Assembly: GCA_947095585.1 (NCBI GenBank)
Contig: OX352762.1
Location: forward strand, 50,485,843 to 50,549,842
Direction of reading: 5' to 3'
DNA from: Nephrocerus scutellatus
Lineage: Eukaryota > Arthropoda > Insecta > Diptera > Pipunculidae
Length of the DNA stretch: 64,000 bases
The notes under the pieces were generated by a model. That model worked only from the letters and a program-made list of their open reading frames with translations. It had not been told where the DNA came from and did not search any database. The translations under genes and the position numbers were made by a program. The first letter of the stretch is position 1. Each line of letters starts with the position of its first letter. Below are positions 22,951 through 34,122 of the stretch, piece by piece.

Positions 22951-24840
22951 AGAAAAGAACTTAATTTTAATTAATATGAAAAAAGAAAAAACTAATATTT
23001 AAATTATTTAAAAAATCTATTATTATTTTCGAAAATTTTTTAGCTTGCGTATGTCTCAACGCACACTTTTTTTCAGATCATCGACACATAGTATTAATGA
23101 TTTATATTTAAGACCGGGTTTGCATAATACAGCAAATTTTTTGCAATAGGCTATTACACGTTGCAATTTTTTAAATGAAGAATACTTGTCTAGCAGTTCA
23201 AATCTGGTGTTTATAGTTTCTACAAACATACAAGTTGTGTGACTCTTTGACTCTTACTAAGGCTTTTGCCAGCAAAGTGCTTCTTTTCTCACCTATCCAT
23301 ATTTTCTTCTCAGCCAAGGACACATTGGATGAAATATTACTTTCGTTCCTTGCAATTTTTTGTCCACTATTCTAGAGGTGCAATAGGGAATGGTGTTGTC
23401 TGTTGCACATGGCACATTTCGAATTGCTATAACACTTCTCGGTAGTGCTGTGATTAAGACAATTCTGACATATTTTGTTTTGTTTAATAAAGACAATTCT
23501 TTCTGAGATTGGTTTGTCCCTAAAACTCGCGCATGCGTATATTAGATGTTGGCCTTTGCAAAATTTACAAGATCTAACCGAGGCATGGTAGTTTTTAATC
23601 AGCCACTTTCCAGTCTCATTGTACTTGTGAAATGTTTTTTCTTGGATTGGAGTTTTCTTTGTATCCCCTAATGTTAAGAGTGATTGGAATCAATTCTCTA
23701 AGAAGGTTTAAACTTCTTCTAGATTGGGAATCTTTCTTGGTTTTTCAAGTGACTGTTGGTATAGTCTGTGAGTTTCCTTGTCCATTTTATTAATAATAAT
23801 ATATGCTAATAATGGGCTCCAGGATGTAGTATCAATTTGCAAGTTAGCTATAGCGTGCAGACTTTCTTTAGTTGTGTCATGCAGTTGCTTTATTTTATCT
23901 GCCGATTCGTGCAGAATAGTTCGCTGATTTCGCAGTGTGTCTACATGACAGCAAAATAAAATTCTGTTATTGTTGTACCTATGTATCATCATCTCCCATG
24001 CTGACTTATAATTTACATCGGAGCTTGTCAAATGTTGTACTAGCTTCAATGCGTCTGCCTTTAGTGATGTCTTAAGGTAATGCATTTTCTCTACATCCAT
24101 AATACGTTTATTACTATGTAAAGGGTGTTTTTTTGGGAGGTTTGTTTTTCCGATAGATGTCGTTTTATTTTATGACAGTTGTTTTGACAGCTTAAAGTGG
24201 CATTTCTACTCAGTATTGTTTGGCAAATCATTATGAAAAAAAAAAAAAAAAAAAATGACATTTGTGAAAAATAGTCGTGGTAGCCATATGCCAGAAATTG
24301 TGTTTAAATGTTAAATGCCAAAAAATTATCTACCAAAAAAAAATCGGCAACCTCTTAAAAAAACACGTTATATCTAACGGGTGTTTTTCACAAATGTCAT
24401 TTTTTTTTTTTTTCATAATGATTTGCCAAACAATACTGAGTAGAAATGCCACTTTGAGCTGTCAAAACAACTGTCATAAAATAAAACGACATCTATCGGA
24501 AAAACAAACCTCCCAAAAAAACACCCGTTATTATTCTGTCAAACGTTTGTCGGAATGTTATCCATTCTTTTATTGCGCCATCAAATATCGGTACTTTAAT
24601 TGCTGGCAGTTGTACTTCATTAGATGGTTGTTTGGTGGTTTCATTGGGAGTTTTTAAACATCCATGAAGCTCTAGTACAAAGTTTCTGTATTTCTGTTCA
24701 ATGATGTCAATAGCATTTGTTTTCAAATATTCTTCTTCTATATCAGTTTCTGTTGAATGTATCAGTATTTCTTCGTGTAACTGGGCAATATTGTTCCACG
24801 CTCCACTTACTTCATTCAATTTGAAGTGTGTTGTGTCTCA
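22951..24840 (-). pseudogene. BEL/Pao gag remnant interrupted by a MITE
   Basis: Three minus-strand frames. 24,493-24,819 holds the gag N-terminal part with LPAIKVPIFDGAIKEWITF, a conserved BEL/Pao gag signature. 23,708-24,100 continues it (MHYLKTSLKADAL, LTSSDVNYKSAWEMM). 23,293-23,496 and neighbouring frames hold a cysteine-rich knuckle region (CQNCLNHS). A mariner-type MITE at 24,121-24,528 splits the first two. The gag frame resumes when the MITE and one TA are removed. This gag fits the integrase region at 14,180-15,044 in strand and family. Confidence 0.78.
24121..24528. mobile_element. Mariner-type MITE with long inverted arms
   Basis: 408 bp, bounded by TA on both sides (24,119-24,120 and 24,529-24,530). 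The arms of about 145 bp are near-perfect inverted repeats starting aagggtgttttttt and ending aaaaaaacacccg. They include tatgacagttgttttgacagc and an A/T homopolymer. The short middle holds the second-type end caacctcttaaaaaaacac. There is no transposase. TA duplication and these termini fit the Tc1/mariner superfamily. Confidence 0.82.
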
Positions 24841-24857
24841 TCTCGTAGCGCGTCTTT

Positions 24858-25365
24858 TTAAATTCTCTATATTAACTTCACTTGCCCGTAGCTGGCTGGC
24901 TGGCTGGCTGGCTGGCTGGCCAAATCTTGTGATCAATTTTTAACCCACTTCCTACAGCCCGATTTTATTGAAATTTTTCACACATGTATATCTCCCAAGA
25001 CAACACTTTCTATTAAAATTTGAGGCCCCTCGGGCCGCGGGGTCGGGGGGCTCTCATACAAATATTTTACAAAATTTACCCGATTTTCTTTAAATTTTGT
25101 ACACATGTGTGTCTTCGATGGAAAACACTTTTTGTAAAGCGATCGGCCCCTTGGGGACCCCAATATACAATTTTTAAATATCGCTATATCGCATCAGATC
25201 ACGGCAAAGTCTGAGCTCTATGCTTTGTGAGCAGCGCTGTTCGCTGCCGCTGCGTCATTTGTGAATGATTTTGCCACAAAACGAGCACGCAGTGTGTGTG
25301 TGTGTGTGTGTATCCCCGATTAGAGAATTTACAAGAAAAATTTTAATTTTTATGGGTTTTTTTTA
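24858..25365 (+). mobile_element. Helentron-like element (non-autonomous), complete ends
   Basis: Begins aaattctctatattaactt and ends ttttatgggtttttttt. Near the 3' end lies tagagaattta, an inverted partner of the 5' end. The interior holds a (ggct)n microsatellite at 24,891-24,920, family blocks such as tgatcaatttttaaccc, and a (tg)n run at 25,290-25,310. There is no coding sequence. An asymmetric pair of inverted termini with a sub-terminal 3' partner and central microsatellites resembles the Helentron-associated (DINE-like) elements of flies. Confidence 0.68.
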
Positions 25366-25672
25366 TTAAATTCTCTATATCAAGACAACACTTTTTAATT
25401 TCTAATTTGGCTCCCATACAAATATTTTACAAAATTTACCCGATTTTCTTTAAATTTTGTAAACATGTGTGTCTTCGATGGAAAACACTTTTTGTAAAAA
25501 TTTGGGGACCCCAATATACAATTTTTAAATATCGCTATATCGCATCAGATCACGGCAAAGTCTGAGCTCTGTGCTTTGTGAGCAGCGCTGTTCGCTGCCA
25601 CTGCGTCATTTGTTTGCATCCCCGATTAGAGAATTTACAAGAAAAATTTTAATTTTTATGGGTTGTTTTTTT
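25366..25672 (+). mobile_element. Second Helentron-like element, head to tail
   Basis: Starts ttaaattctctatatcaag immediately after the 3' end of the previous copy and ends with the same gagaattta...tttatgggttg motif at about 25,629-25,672. It is shorter, lacks the (ggct)n block, and is otherwise strongly similar to the second half of its neighbour. Confidence 0.68.
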
Positions 25673-26768
25673 CTTTTATAAGTTTTTGTTCCAATAGGGA
25701 TATTCTAATGTTATGCTTTTCTACTCGCAGATTTTGTTCTGAAGAACTGCTGTCGACGCTTTGGTTGCGTTTAACGCGACATTCCTGATTAGATTAAGAT
25801 ATTTTTATTAAACATTAAACTAATATACAATTTTGATTTAAAACTAAACTTATAACTAATATTAATATGTGTCGGCTCAACAATAGGGGCCCGACGTATT
25901 TACATTGTCTTTTTTTTTGGTATTGTTTATTTTTAAATAATATTTTTTACTACTTAATCTACTACATGTTTATTTTTAAGGGAATTAAATTTTAAACAAT
26001 AATTTTAAAATAAAATAAGAATGAAAAATATTAAGCGGCGTATAAACAGGGCGAACTTCAGCCTCTGTAATATTGGTTGCCCGCCTTCTCGTAGAAGGAG
26101 ACGTCTTGATTGTTAAAGATGTCATCGAATCTAGCATCTGTGAATCCTCTTATGTGTATGTGCCGGTGACTTGGCTCGATTTCCCCGATTCGCAGTCCTT
26201 GCATCTCCGGACTTGGATGTGTTTCCAATGCGTCGACGAATTTCCTCGCCATTCGGAACAAGTGGTCAGTTATTGGCAGCAGACCTGCTGCTTCGTATAG
26301 TTTTGTAGTCGACACAAACTTATAGGTGTTTGTCACCCTCCAGAGTCCTGTACAGATCCTTAGTACCTTCCTTTGAAATAGGGAGATCTTCTTCATCGGA
26401 TGGATGTTGTTGGTGAGACGGTGAACCATATGGGGTAGCCATAGGTTATCACTGGCCTGTTGAGTTGCTTGTAGATAAGCAGCCTGGTGTTGTTGGACAG
26501 ACCGTTTCGTCTTTTAAGTAGCGGGTGCACCAAATGAAGAGCGTAGTTCGCTTTTTTCATTGTTTTGTCGATGTGAGAGTTAAACTTGAGCCTCTCAGTA
26601 AAGTTGATTCCCAGGTACTTAGTCTCTGACTTGGTGTTTATTGTTGTGTTATCCGGAAGGGTGATTTTGAAGGCTCTGCACCGGCTTGCGATTTTTCTTA
26701 TCCTTGTTTCGGTTGCTGGTACTCGGAAGCAGATGAGTTCCGTTTTATTGGCGTTGATCTTTAGTACC
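25673..26768 (-). pseudogene. Jockey-like LINE J, RT 3' part and 3' UTR
   Basis: Minus-strand frames: VLKINANKTELICFR at about 26,766, then a block with SETKYLGINF and a Y(x)LHLVHPLL-type stretch, then the open frame 26,058-26,429 (QRKVLRICTGLWRV, EAAGLLPITDHLF, MARKFVDALE). This is the post-catalytic end of a jockey-type RT. The first codons join exactly to the last codons at 37,373, on the far side of the Copia array. Below 26,058 the sequence is non-coding, probably the 3' UTR, down to the Helentron-like edge. Confidence 0.78.
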
Positions 26769-26943
26769 TGTTAAAATTACCAAAAAAGGAATATAGTATT
26801 TGTCAACATAACATGTATTCTACTACATTCTTGTAATTTCACTACTGTCATATACTACATTTATATTTTAATAAAACTCGTTCAGTTCGCTTTTGACTCT
26901 CTTGTACTCCAGAGTTCTTTCTTTTTGCTCGCAAATTTTCACA
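26769..26943 (+). repeat. Copia LTR a
   Basis: 175 bp, TG...CA. Differs from LTR b at about two positions (attctacta versus attttacta; ctccagag versus cttcagag). Confidence 0.93.
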
Positions 26944-26960
26944 GGTTATGTGCCCAGGCA
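26944..26960 (+). promoter_or_regulatory. Copia primer-binding site
   Basis: ggttatgtgcccaggc directly follows the LTR. It resembles the internal initiator-tRNA-Met sequence used by Drosophila copia. The same site follows LTR b at 32,877. Confidence 0.7.
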
Positions 26961-27080
26961 CGCGGCAGTAGAAGTTTGCAATAGTTTATTCAAAGCGTTA
27001 TATCGTGCAAAATTTTTAGATATACTTAAAGTATTAAAATTTTTGGAGCACTGGTTAATTGTTTTTATATATCGCGGATT

Positions 27081-28163
27081 TTGAATTCAGGCAGAATGGA
27101 AAGTAATTTGCAAAGAGTAGATAAGTTGCAAAATGGCGAACATTGGCTAGTATGGAAGTTCCAGATTAAGGTATTGTTAAAAGCAAATGATTTATGGGAT
27201 ATTGTCAATGGTACAATAACAAAGCCGGTAATAAAATTGGAGTCATATGACGCAGATTCAGAGTTGTTAAAAAAATGGACAAAGTCCGATAGTAAAGCTC
27301 AAAAATATATTGTGACGTCGATGGGACAAGAGCCACTATTACATATTATGAGTTGCGAAAGTTCTTTCGACATGTGGACGAAATTGGAAAACATATACGA
27401 ACAAAAATCTAAAACTACGGTACACTTGCTACAGCAGAGATTTTACAGCTTCACCAAAAGCGAAGATGAATGCCTGTCAATACATATATCGAAACTGCAA
27501 AAAATTGTACAGCAACTCAAAGATCTTGGTGAAGATATGTCGGACTCAATGATAATTACAAAAATTATGATGACACTGCCTTCATCGTATAATCATTTTT
27601 TTAGTGCATGGGAATCGACGGCAGCCAGTGAACAAACTTTAAAAAACTTAACTGCATGACTTTTAATGGTAGAAGCAAGAATAAATTCCCAAAACCAAGT
27701 AGAATGTGAGGCACTAGTTGCCAGGAAAGCAAAAATTTCAACTAAATATGTTCAACATGGCAACGGTGCTTCTACAAATAAAAAACCGGGAAAATGTATC
27801 TTTTGTAATAAAACTGGACACTGGAGGTCTGAATGTCCTAAAAGGCAAACAACAAAATCCAGTTTTAATAATTACGGAAAAAGAGGCGAAGCTTTTATTA
27901 GTCAAGCTACTTTAGATAATATATCAGAGCGAGACAGCTGGTTTCTTGATTCGGGTGCAAGTGATCACATGATATCGCATAGGCATTGGTTTGTCACTTT
28001 CAAAAAAATTGACACACCGATAAATATTCGCGTTGGTAATGGAGAGGTTATATTGGCTCATGGCTCTGGAGACATTAACATTGTTGCATACAATAATATA
28101 GTTAACTTCAAAGAAAAACATCTATCAAACGTGCTGTATGTACCTGATATAAAATTAATATAA
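27081..28163 (+). pseudogene. Copia unit 1: gag and protease
   Basis: The 27,081-27,659 frame is a copia-type gag (LQNGEHWLVWKFQIK, YIVTSMGQEPL, LLQQRFYSF, YNHFFSAW). An in-frame TGA ends it. The same frame resumes at 27,666 with the zinc knuckle CIFCNKTGHWRSEC (CX2CX4HX4C) and the aspartic protease DSGASDHM. It ends at a TAA near 28,161; the natural continuation is in another frame, so a frameshift is present. Both lesions are also present in unit 2. Gag/protease of this family is normally one continuous frame with pol. Confidence 0.88.
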
Positions 28164-28189
28164 AATTATTTTCTGCAAGCTGTGCGCTG

Positions 28190-29137
28190 GATAAAGGCCT
28201 GAGATCCAAAAAGAACCGATGTGAGCTGTTAAAATCAGGTGTTGTTGTTGCTGTAGGGATACGTGAAAACAAAATGTTTAAGTTGTGGTTCAAGGTGGTC
28301 GCAGATGAATCTTTTTTGAATATTGCAGCCAATGATACCAAAAGTTCATCAGCAGGTGATATCAACTTGTGGCATGAGCGTCTCTGCCACCAAAATATTA
28401 AGCAAGTGAAAAAGTTTTTATCTACGATTAATATATCTGTTCCTGATGATACATCATTTTTTTGTGCGGCATGCGCTATGGGAAAAAGTCATCGATTACC
28501 ATACGCAAGAAGTATTAACAGGGCTACGAAGCCAAGAGAATTGGTGCATTGCGATTTATGTGGCCCCATGCATGTGACATCATATGGAGGATCGAGGTAT
28601 TTCTTATTATTCAAAGATGATTTCTCTAATTTTCGCCATGTATTTTTTATAAAACAAAAAACCGAAGTAACAAAGCTGATAGAAAGTTACATCAAGCAAG
28701 TGGAAATTGACACAGGTTATTATGTTAAGTCGCTTCGAACTGACAATGGACTTGAATTTATTAACAAAGATGTTCAGTCTTTACTGAGAACTCGCGGCAT
28801 ACACCATCAAAAAACAGTGCCATATACTCCTCAACAAAACGGCCGTGCGGAGCGTGATATGCGTACACTAGTAGAGGCAGCGAGATCGATGTTACACGGT
28901 AGAAATCTAAATGTTAAACTGTGGGCTGAAGCTGTTAATACGGCTTCCCATGTTTTAAATAGAAGTGGTCCGTGCCAGTTTTCACACAAAACACTGTTTG
29001 AGCTATGGTTTAATAAGTCGCCTAATAATTTAGAATTTAAAGTATTCGGTAGTGAAGTGTTCATGCATGTTCCCGACGAAAAAAGAAAAAAAATGGCAAC
29101 AGAAATCGAAAAGAGGAATTTGGGTCGGTTATGGTGA
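28190..29137 (+). pseudogene. Copia unit 1: integrase
   Basis: 287 codons from the methionine at 28,274. The HHCC zinc-binding head is WHERLCHQN with CAACAMGKSH. The catalytic core follows with VHCDLCGPMH, LRTDNGLEF and QQNGRAERD, which supply the D-D-E triad. The frame is lost at an A-run near 29,090 (kekk/RKK region), where one extra or missing A shifts it; the continuation, IWVGYGDKTKGHR, is read from 29,052. The same shift exists in unit 2. Confidence 0.9.
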
Positions 29138-30753
29138 TAAAACAAAAGGACATCGAATTCTTTTGGACGGCTGTAGAACAGTAAAAATTTCATGTGACTT
29201 ATTGTTTAATGAAAGATGTGTTTCAAAGAAAAAAGAAGACGGTCAAAACGCTGACGCCACATTTTCAGGGATATTCGACATCCAAACTAGCGATAAAGAA
29301 GATGAAGAATCTATTGATACATCAAAGCCTAATGCACTTGTCGAGAGTGAACAAGACGTGTTCGATAAACCAACAGTAAGCGATTACAGTTGTTCTGTAA
29401 ATGAAATGACGGCAACGGAAATGGATGACGGCAATAAAAGTAATATACTCAGGGATTCTGGTGAGTTAGAAAATGCTTCAGAAAACTCAATAAAAAATAG
29501 ATTACGCAAAAGAAAACAAACAAACATCGTAATATCTGAAGTTTTTGCTTTTGTCGCCGAATTAATAGAACCGAGCAGTTATGAGAATGCGATTCAGTCA
29601 CATATATCAAAGAAGTGGAAGCTTGCCATGGAAGAGGAAATTTCAAGTTTATTAGAGAATAATACGTGGAGGCTAGTTGATTTGCCGATAAACAGAAAAG
29701 CCATAGATAATAAATGGGTGTATAAATTAAAACTGTCTGTAAATGGTGAAGTAAGCAGGCACAAAGCCCGTTTGGTTGTAAAGGGTTTCAATCAAAAGTT
29801 TGGTCTAGATTATTTAGAAACATTTAGTCCTGTAGTTAAATTTTCTTCATTGAGAATGATTCTAGCAGCTGCAGCAAAAAATCTAAAATTATTTCAATTC
29901 GATATAAAAACGGCATTTTTAAATGGTGAACTTCACGAGCACATATATATGGTACAACCCAAGGGCTACGATGATAAAAGCGGAAAGGTGTGTAAATTGC
30001 TAAAAAGCCTTTATGGCTTGAAGCAGTCATCAAGATGTTGGAATAGGAAGTTTAGCAACTTTCTCCAAAAGTTTAAATTTAAGGCCAGCGCATCTGATCC
30101 ATGCGTATTTGTTAGCAATTCTAAAGAAAAAAACATGTTGCTGGCAATTTATATTGATGATGGATTACTGGCCGCCTCATGCAAAGAGGATGTAGACGTG
30201 TTTCTCTAATGTTTAAAGCAGGATTTTGAGATAACACATGACGTTGCTGATTACTTCCTAGGATTGGAAATAATACACAGAAAGGATGGTGCAGTGTTAA
30301 TACATCAAGCAGCGTATGCCCGAAAGCTGTTAAGAAAATTTAACATGGAACATGCCAAAGCTGTGTCAACACCGTGTGAAAAGCTATCAAGTAACATCAA
30401 CAGAGGTGTTTACGAGGGGCAATATCCTTTTCGCGAAGCGGTCGGAAGCCTTATGTATCTGGCTGTCGCCACTAGACCTGATATTTTGTTTGCTATTGGC
30501 TGTGTTAGCAGACATTTGGAACAACCGAATGAAGCAGATATTGGCGCAGTGAAGCTTATCTTTAAATACATTAAAGGCACCATTAATCACGGTATCTTTT
30601 ACAGTAATGTGAACCAATTATTTTTAAATTGTTTTAGTGATGCTGACTATGCGGGTGATATAGAAACAAGGCGATCGACAAGCGGTCTGGCTGTGCTACT
30701 ATGTGGTGGAGCAATATCTTGGCAGTCGCAGCGTCAGAAATGCGTTGCATTAT
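29052..30753 (+). pseudogene. Copia unit 1: RT and RNase H, cut by a LINE
   Basis: The frame 29,052-30,209 includes an acidic linker, then RT motifs WRLVDLP, NKWVYKLKL, ARLVVKGFNQ, FDIKTAFLNGELHE and AIYIDDGLL (YIDD box). An in-frame TAA at about 30,207 is followed in the same frame by RNase H (YFLGLEI, SLMYLAVATRPDI, CFSDADYAGD, STSGLAVLL). At 30,753 an RTE-like LINE interrupts the RNase H. Compared with unit 2 it lacks 3 bp (an isoleucine in ILAIAAAK) and differs at CDLLF/RDLLF and EEEISS/EEGISS. Confidence 0.9.
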
Positions 30754-32193
30754 GCAGCTCCAACGACATCAGCAGAGCTTTTATATCCTCTTGTAGAGAG
30801 AGCTTGGGAGGTAGAAAGTTTCCCCGAAGAGTGGAAGAAGGGAATGATTGTCAAGCTCCCTAAAAAAGGTAGTCTTATGGAGTGCGAAAACTGGAGAGGC
30901 ATTTGCGTTCTCCCTGCAGTTGCAAAAGTAATAGCCAAAGTAGTACTTGAACGTATTAAGGAACATCTGGAAGATACACTCGATGCCGAACAAGCAGGTT
31001 TACGCACTGGATCCTCCTGTGTAGACCACATAAACACCCTGCGGATCATTATTGAACAGTGCGTTGAATTCCGGTCACCACTGCACCTGCTGTTCATCGA
31101 TTTTGAGAAGGCGTTTGACAGTGTCAACAGACAGTTTATCTGGCTCGCCTTGCGCAGGAGAGGTATACCCGATAAACTAATAGCTATTATTAAAGCAACC
31201 TATGATGGCTCTAAATGTCATGTGCTGCATAGAGGAAAGCTGTCAGAGGAATTCGAGATCCTAAGTGGGGTACGACAAGGTTGCATTCTATCGCCGATAC
31301 TTTTTTTGTTGGTGATTAGCGATGTACTTCGCGCAGCTTTATCTACTGGAAACGGAGGAATTCGTTGGACTCTTACATCTCAACTCAAACATCTGGATTA
31401 CGCTGACGACGTTTGTTTACTCTCACATAGAATTATGGAGCTGCACCAAATGACAACAAATGTGGAGAGGGAGGCAAATGTTGCGGGTTTGAAGATTAAT
31501 ACTGCCAAAACCAAAATCATCAACCTCGGCACTAACTCAGTTACTCATGTTAACATTGCTGGACAGCCGGTAGAGAGAGTAGAGAGTTTCCAATATCTTG
31601 GGAGTATTGTCTCGACCGAAGGTGGAACCGAACAGGACATTGCCAACCGAATCGGCAAAGCAAAATCGGTGTTTGGAATGATGTCCACGAAGCAATGCGA
31701 TCAGCTTAAACACCAAGCTGCGACTGTTCCGCTCAAATGTTGAATCTGTGCTGTTGTATGGGTGCAGCACTTGGAAGGTGACCGCTACTATCACAAAAAG
31801 ATTACAAACATTTGTAAATAGGTGCCTACGGAACATCATAAGGGTTTTCTGGCCTAACCGTATCTCTAACGAACATCTTTACCAGAGAACGGGTCAGGAA
31901 CCAATAGGCACAACCATCCAACGACGGAAGTGGCAGTGGATTGGTCATACACTCCGAAAAGGCGACAGTTCCATAGCAAACTACGCAATGCAATGGAACC
32001 CGTTATCTCAGGATGGTAGAAGAACGGGTCGTCCGAGAAATACATGGCGCAGAACAGTTGAGGAGGAGGCACGGCAATTGGGGAAGAGTTGGAGAGAGCT
32101 GAAGCTCATTGCCAGGAACCGCACGCGATGGCGCGTAGGCGTAGTAGAGGCCCTAGGACCCATAAGGGGATACAGGACATAAAGAAGAAGAAG
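30754..32193 (+). mobile_element. RTE-like LINE (second family), 5'-truncated, in Copia unit 1
   Basis: 1,440 bp flanked by the 5-bp duplication attat (30,749-30,753 and 32,194-32,198). The frame 30,703-31,743 (LINE part from 30,754) has WKKGMIVKLPKKG, LFIDFEKAFDSVNR, GVRQGCILSPILFLL and HLDYADDVCLL, an intact-looking RT palm. A frameshift at about 31,745 precedes the frame 31,748-32,182 (LLYGCSTWKVT, WQWIGHTLRK, RPRNTWRRTVEEE). The 3' end is a short gaa repeat. The endonuclease domain is missing. A longer relative is at 48,621-51,235. Confidence 0.88.
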
Positions 32194-32701
32194 ATTATCC
32201 ACAACTGAATCGGAGCATGTTGCAGCATCCGAAGCTATAAAGGACCTGATATGGTTGCAAAAACTTTTACAGGAGCTAACACAAAACCAAAACTTGACAT
32301 CTACTTTATACATGGATAACCAGAGTGCTATAAAGTTAATTAAAATCCTGAATTTCACAAACGCACAAAACATATTGACGTGCGATATCACTTCATAAGA
32401 GAAATTTACGAAGATAATTTGTTTAAATTAGAATATATTTCTTCTGAAGAACAAACAGCAGATATATTAACAAAGCCATTGTTTAAAGAAAAGTTTCATA
32501 AGTTTAAAAGTGCTTTAAATATATTTTCGTTAGAAGATTTTCGTAAATAATTAAAGTTATACTTAACTAATGTAAATTTTAATTTTCAATATCTTTTTGA
32601 ACTTCTGTTTTTAAAAGTTAATACGTTAATGTAAATGTAAATTTTGAACAGACTTTTTGAATCTCTATTGTTTTTAAAGATTATGTAGACAAAAGTGGAA
32701 G
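32194..32701 (+). pseudogene. Copia unit 1: RNase H end and 3' UTR
   Basis: Resumes the RNase H broken by the LINE: TTESEHVAASEAIKDL, MDNQSAIKL, then, after a further frameshift shared with unit 2, YHFIREIYEDN and ADILTKPLF, the typical C-terminus of copia polyproteins. A non-coding tail leads to the polypurine tract and LTR b. Confidence 0.85.
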
Positions 32702-32876
32702 TGTTAAAATTACCAAAAAAGGAATATAGTATTTGTCAACATAACATGTATTTTACTACATTCTTGTAATTTCACTACTGTCATATACTACATTTATATT
32801 TTAATAAAACTCGTTCAGTTCGCTTTTGACTCTCTTGTACTTCAGAGTTCTTTCTTTTTGCTCGCAAATTTTCACA
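32702..32876 (+). repeat. Copia LTR b (shared middle LTR)
   Basis: 175 bp. It acts as the 3' LTR of unit 1 and the 5' LTR of unit 2. It is followed directly by the second primer-binding site. Confidence 0.93.
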
Positions 32877-33013
32877 GGTTATGTGCCCAGGCACGCGGCA
32901 GTAGAAGTTTGCAATAGTTTATTCAAAGCGTTATATCGTGCAAAATTTTTAGATATACTTAAAGTATTAAAATTTTTGGAGCACTGGTTAATTGTTTTTA
33001 TATATCGCGGATT

Positions 33014-34096
33014 TTGAATTCAGGCAGAATGGAAAGTAATTTGCAAAGAGTAGATAAGTTGCAAAATGGCGAACATTGGCTAGTATGGAAGTTCCAGATT
33101 AAGGTATTGTTAAAAGCAAATGATTTATGGGATATTGTCAATGGTACAATAACAAAGCCGGTAATAAAATTGGAGTCATATGACGCAGATTCAGAGTTGT
33201 TAAAAAAATGGACAAAGTCCGATAGTAAAGCTCAAAAATATATTGTGACGTCGATGGGACAAGAGCCACTATTACATATTATGAGTTGCGAAAGTTCTTT
33301 CGACATGTGGACGAAATTGGAAAACATATACGAACAAAAATCTAAAACTACGGTACACTTGCTACAGCAGAGATTTTACAGCTTCACCAAAAGCGAAGAT
33401 GAATGCCTGTCAATACATATATCGAAACTGCAAAAAATTGTACAGCAACTCAAAGATCTTGGTGAAGATATGTCGGACTCAATGATAATTACAAAAATTA
33501 TGATGACACTGCCTTCATCGTATAATCATTTTTTTAGTGCATGGGAATCGACGGCAGCCAGTGAACAAACTTTAAAAAACTTAACTGCATGACTTTTAAT
33601 GGTAGAAGCAAGAATAAATTCCCAAAACCAAGTAGAATGTGAGGCACTAGTTGCCAGGAAAGCAAAAATTTCAACTAAATATGTTCAACATGGCAACGGT
33701 GCTTCTACAAATAAAAAACCGGGAAAATGTATCTTTTGTAATAAAACTGGACACTGGAGGTCTGAATGTCCTAAAAGGCAAACAACAAAATCCAGTTTTA
33801 ATAATTACGGAAAAAGAGGCGAAGCTTTTATTAGTCAAGCTACTTTAGATAATATATCAGAGCGAGACAGCTGGTTTCTTGATTCGGGTGCAAGTGATCA
33901 CATGATATCGCATAGGCATTGGTTTGTCACTTTCAAAAAAATTGACACACCGATAAATATTCGCGTTGGTAATGGAGAGGTTATATTGGCTCATGGCTCT
34001 GGAGACATTAACATTGTTGCATACAATAATATAGTTAACTTCAAAGAAAAACATCTATCAAACGTGCTGTATGTACCTGATATAAAATTAATATAA
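33014..34096 (+). pseudogene. Copia unit 2: gag and protease
   Basis: Identical at protein level to unit 1 as far as I can read: gag at 33,014-33,592, the same in-frame TGA, then zinc knuckle and DSGASDHM protease at 33,599-34,096, ending at the same frameshift. Sharing of these lesions means the two units descend from one already damaged copy rather than from two independent active ones. Confidence 0.88.
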
Positions 34097-34122
34097 AATT
34101 ATTTTCTGCAAGCTGTGCGCTG

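Noticed and set aside
30703..30863. Chimeric Copia RNase H/RTE frames read as a fusion gene
   Set aside because: The overlap results from the LINE insertion at 30,754; the target duplication proves a simple insertion.
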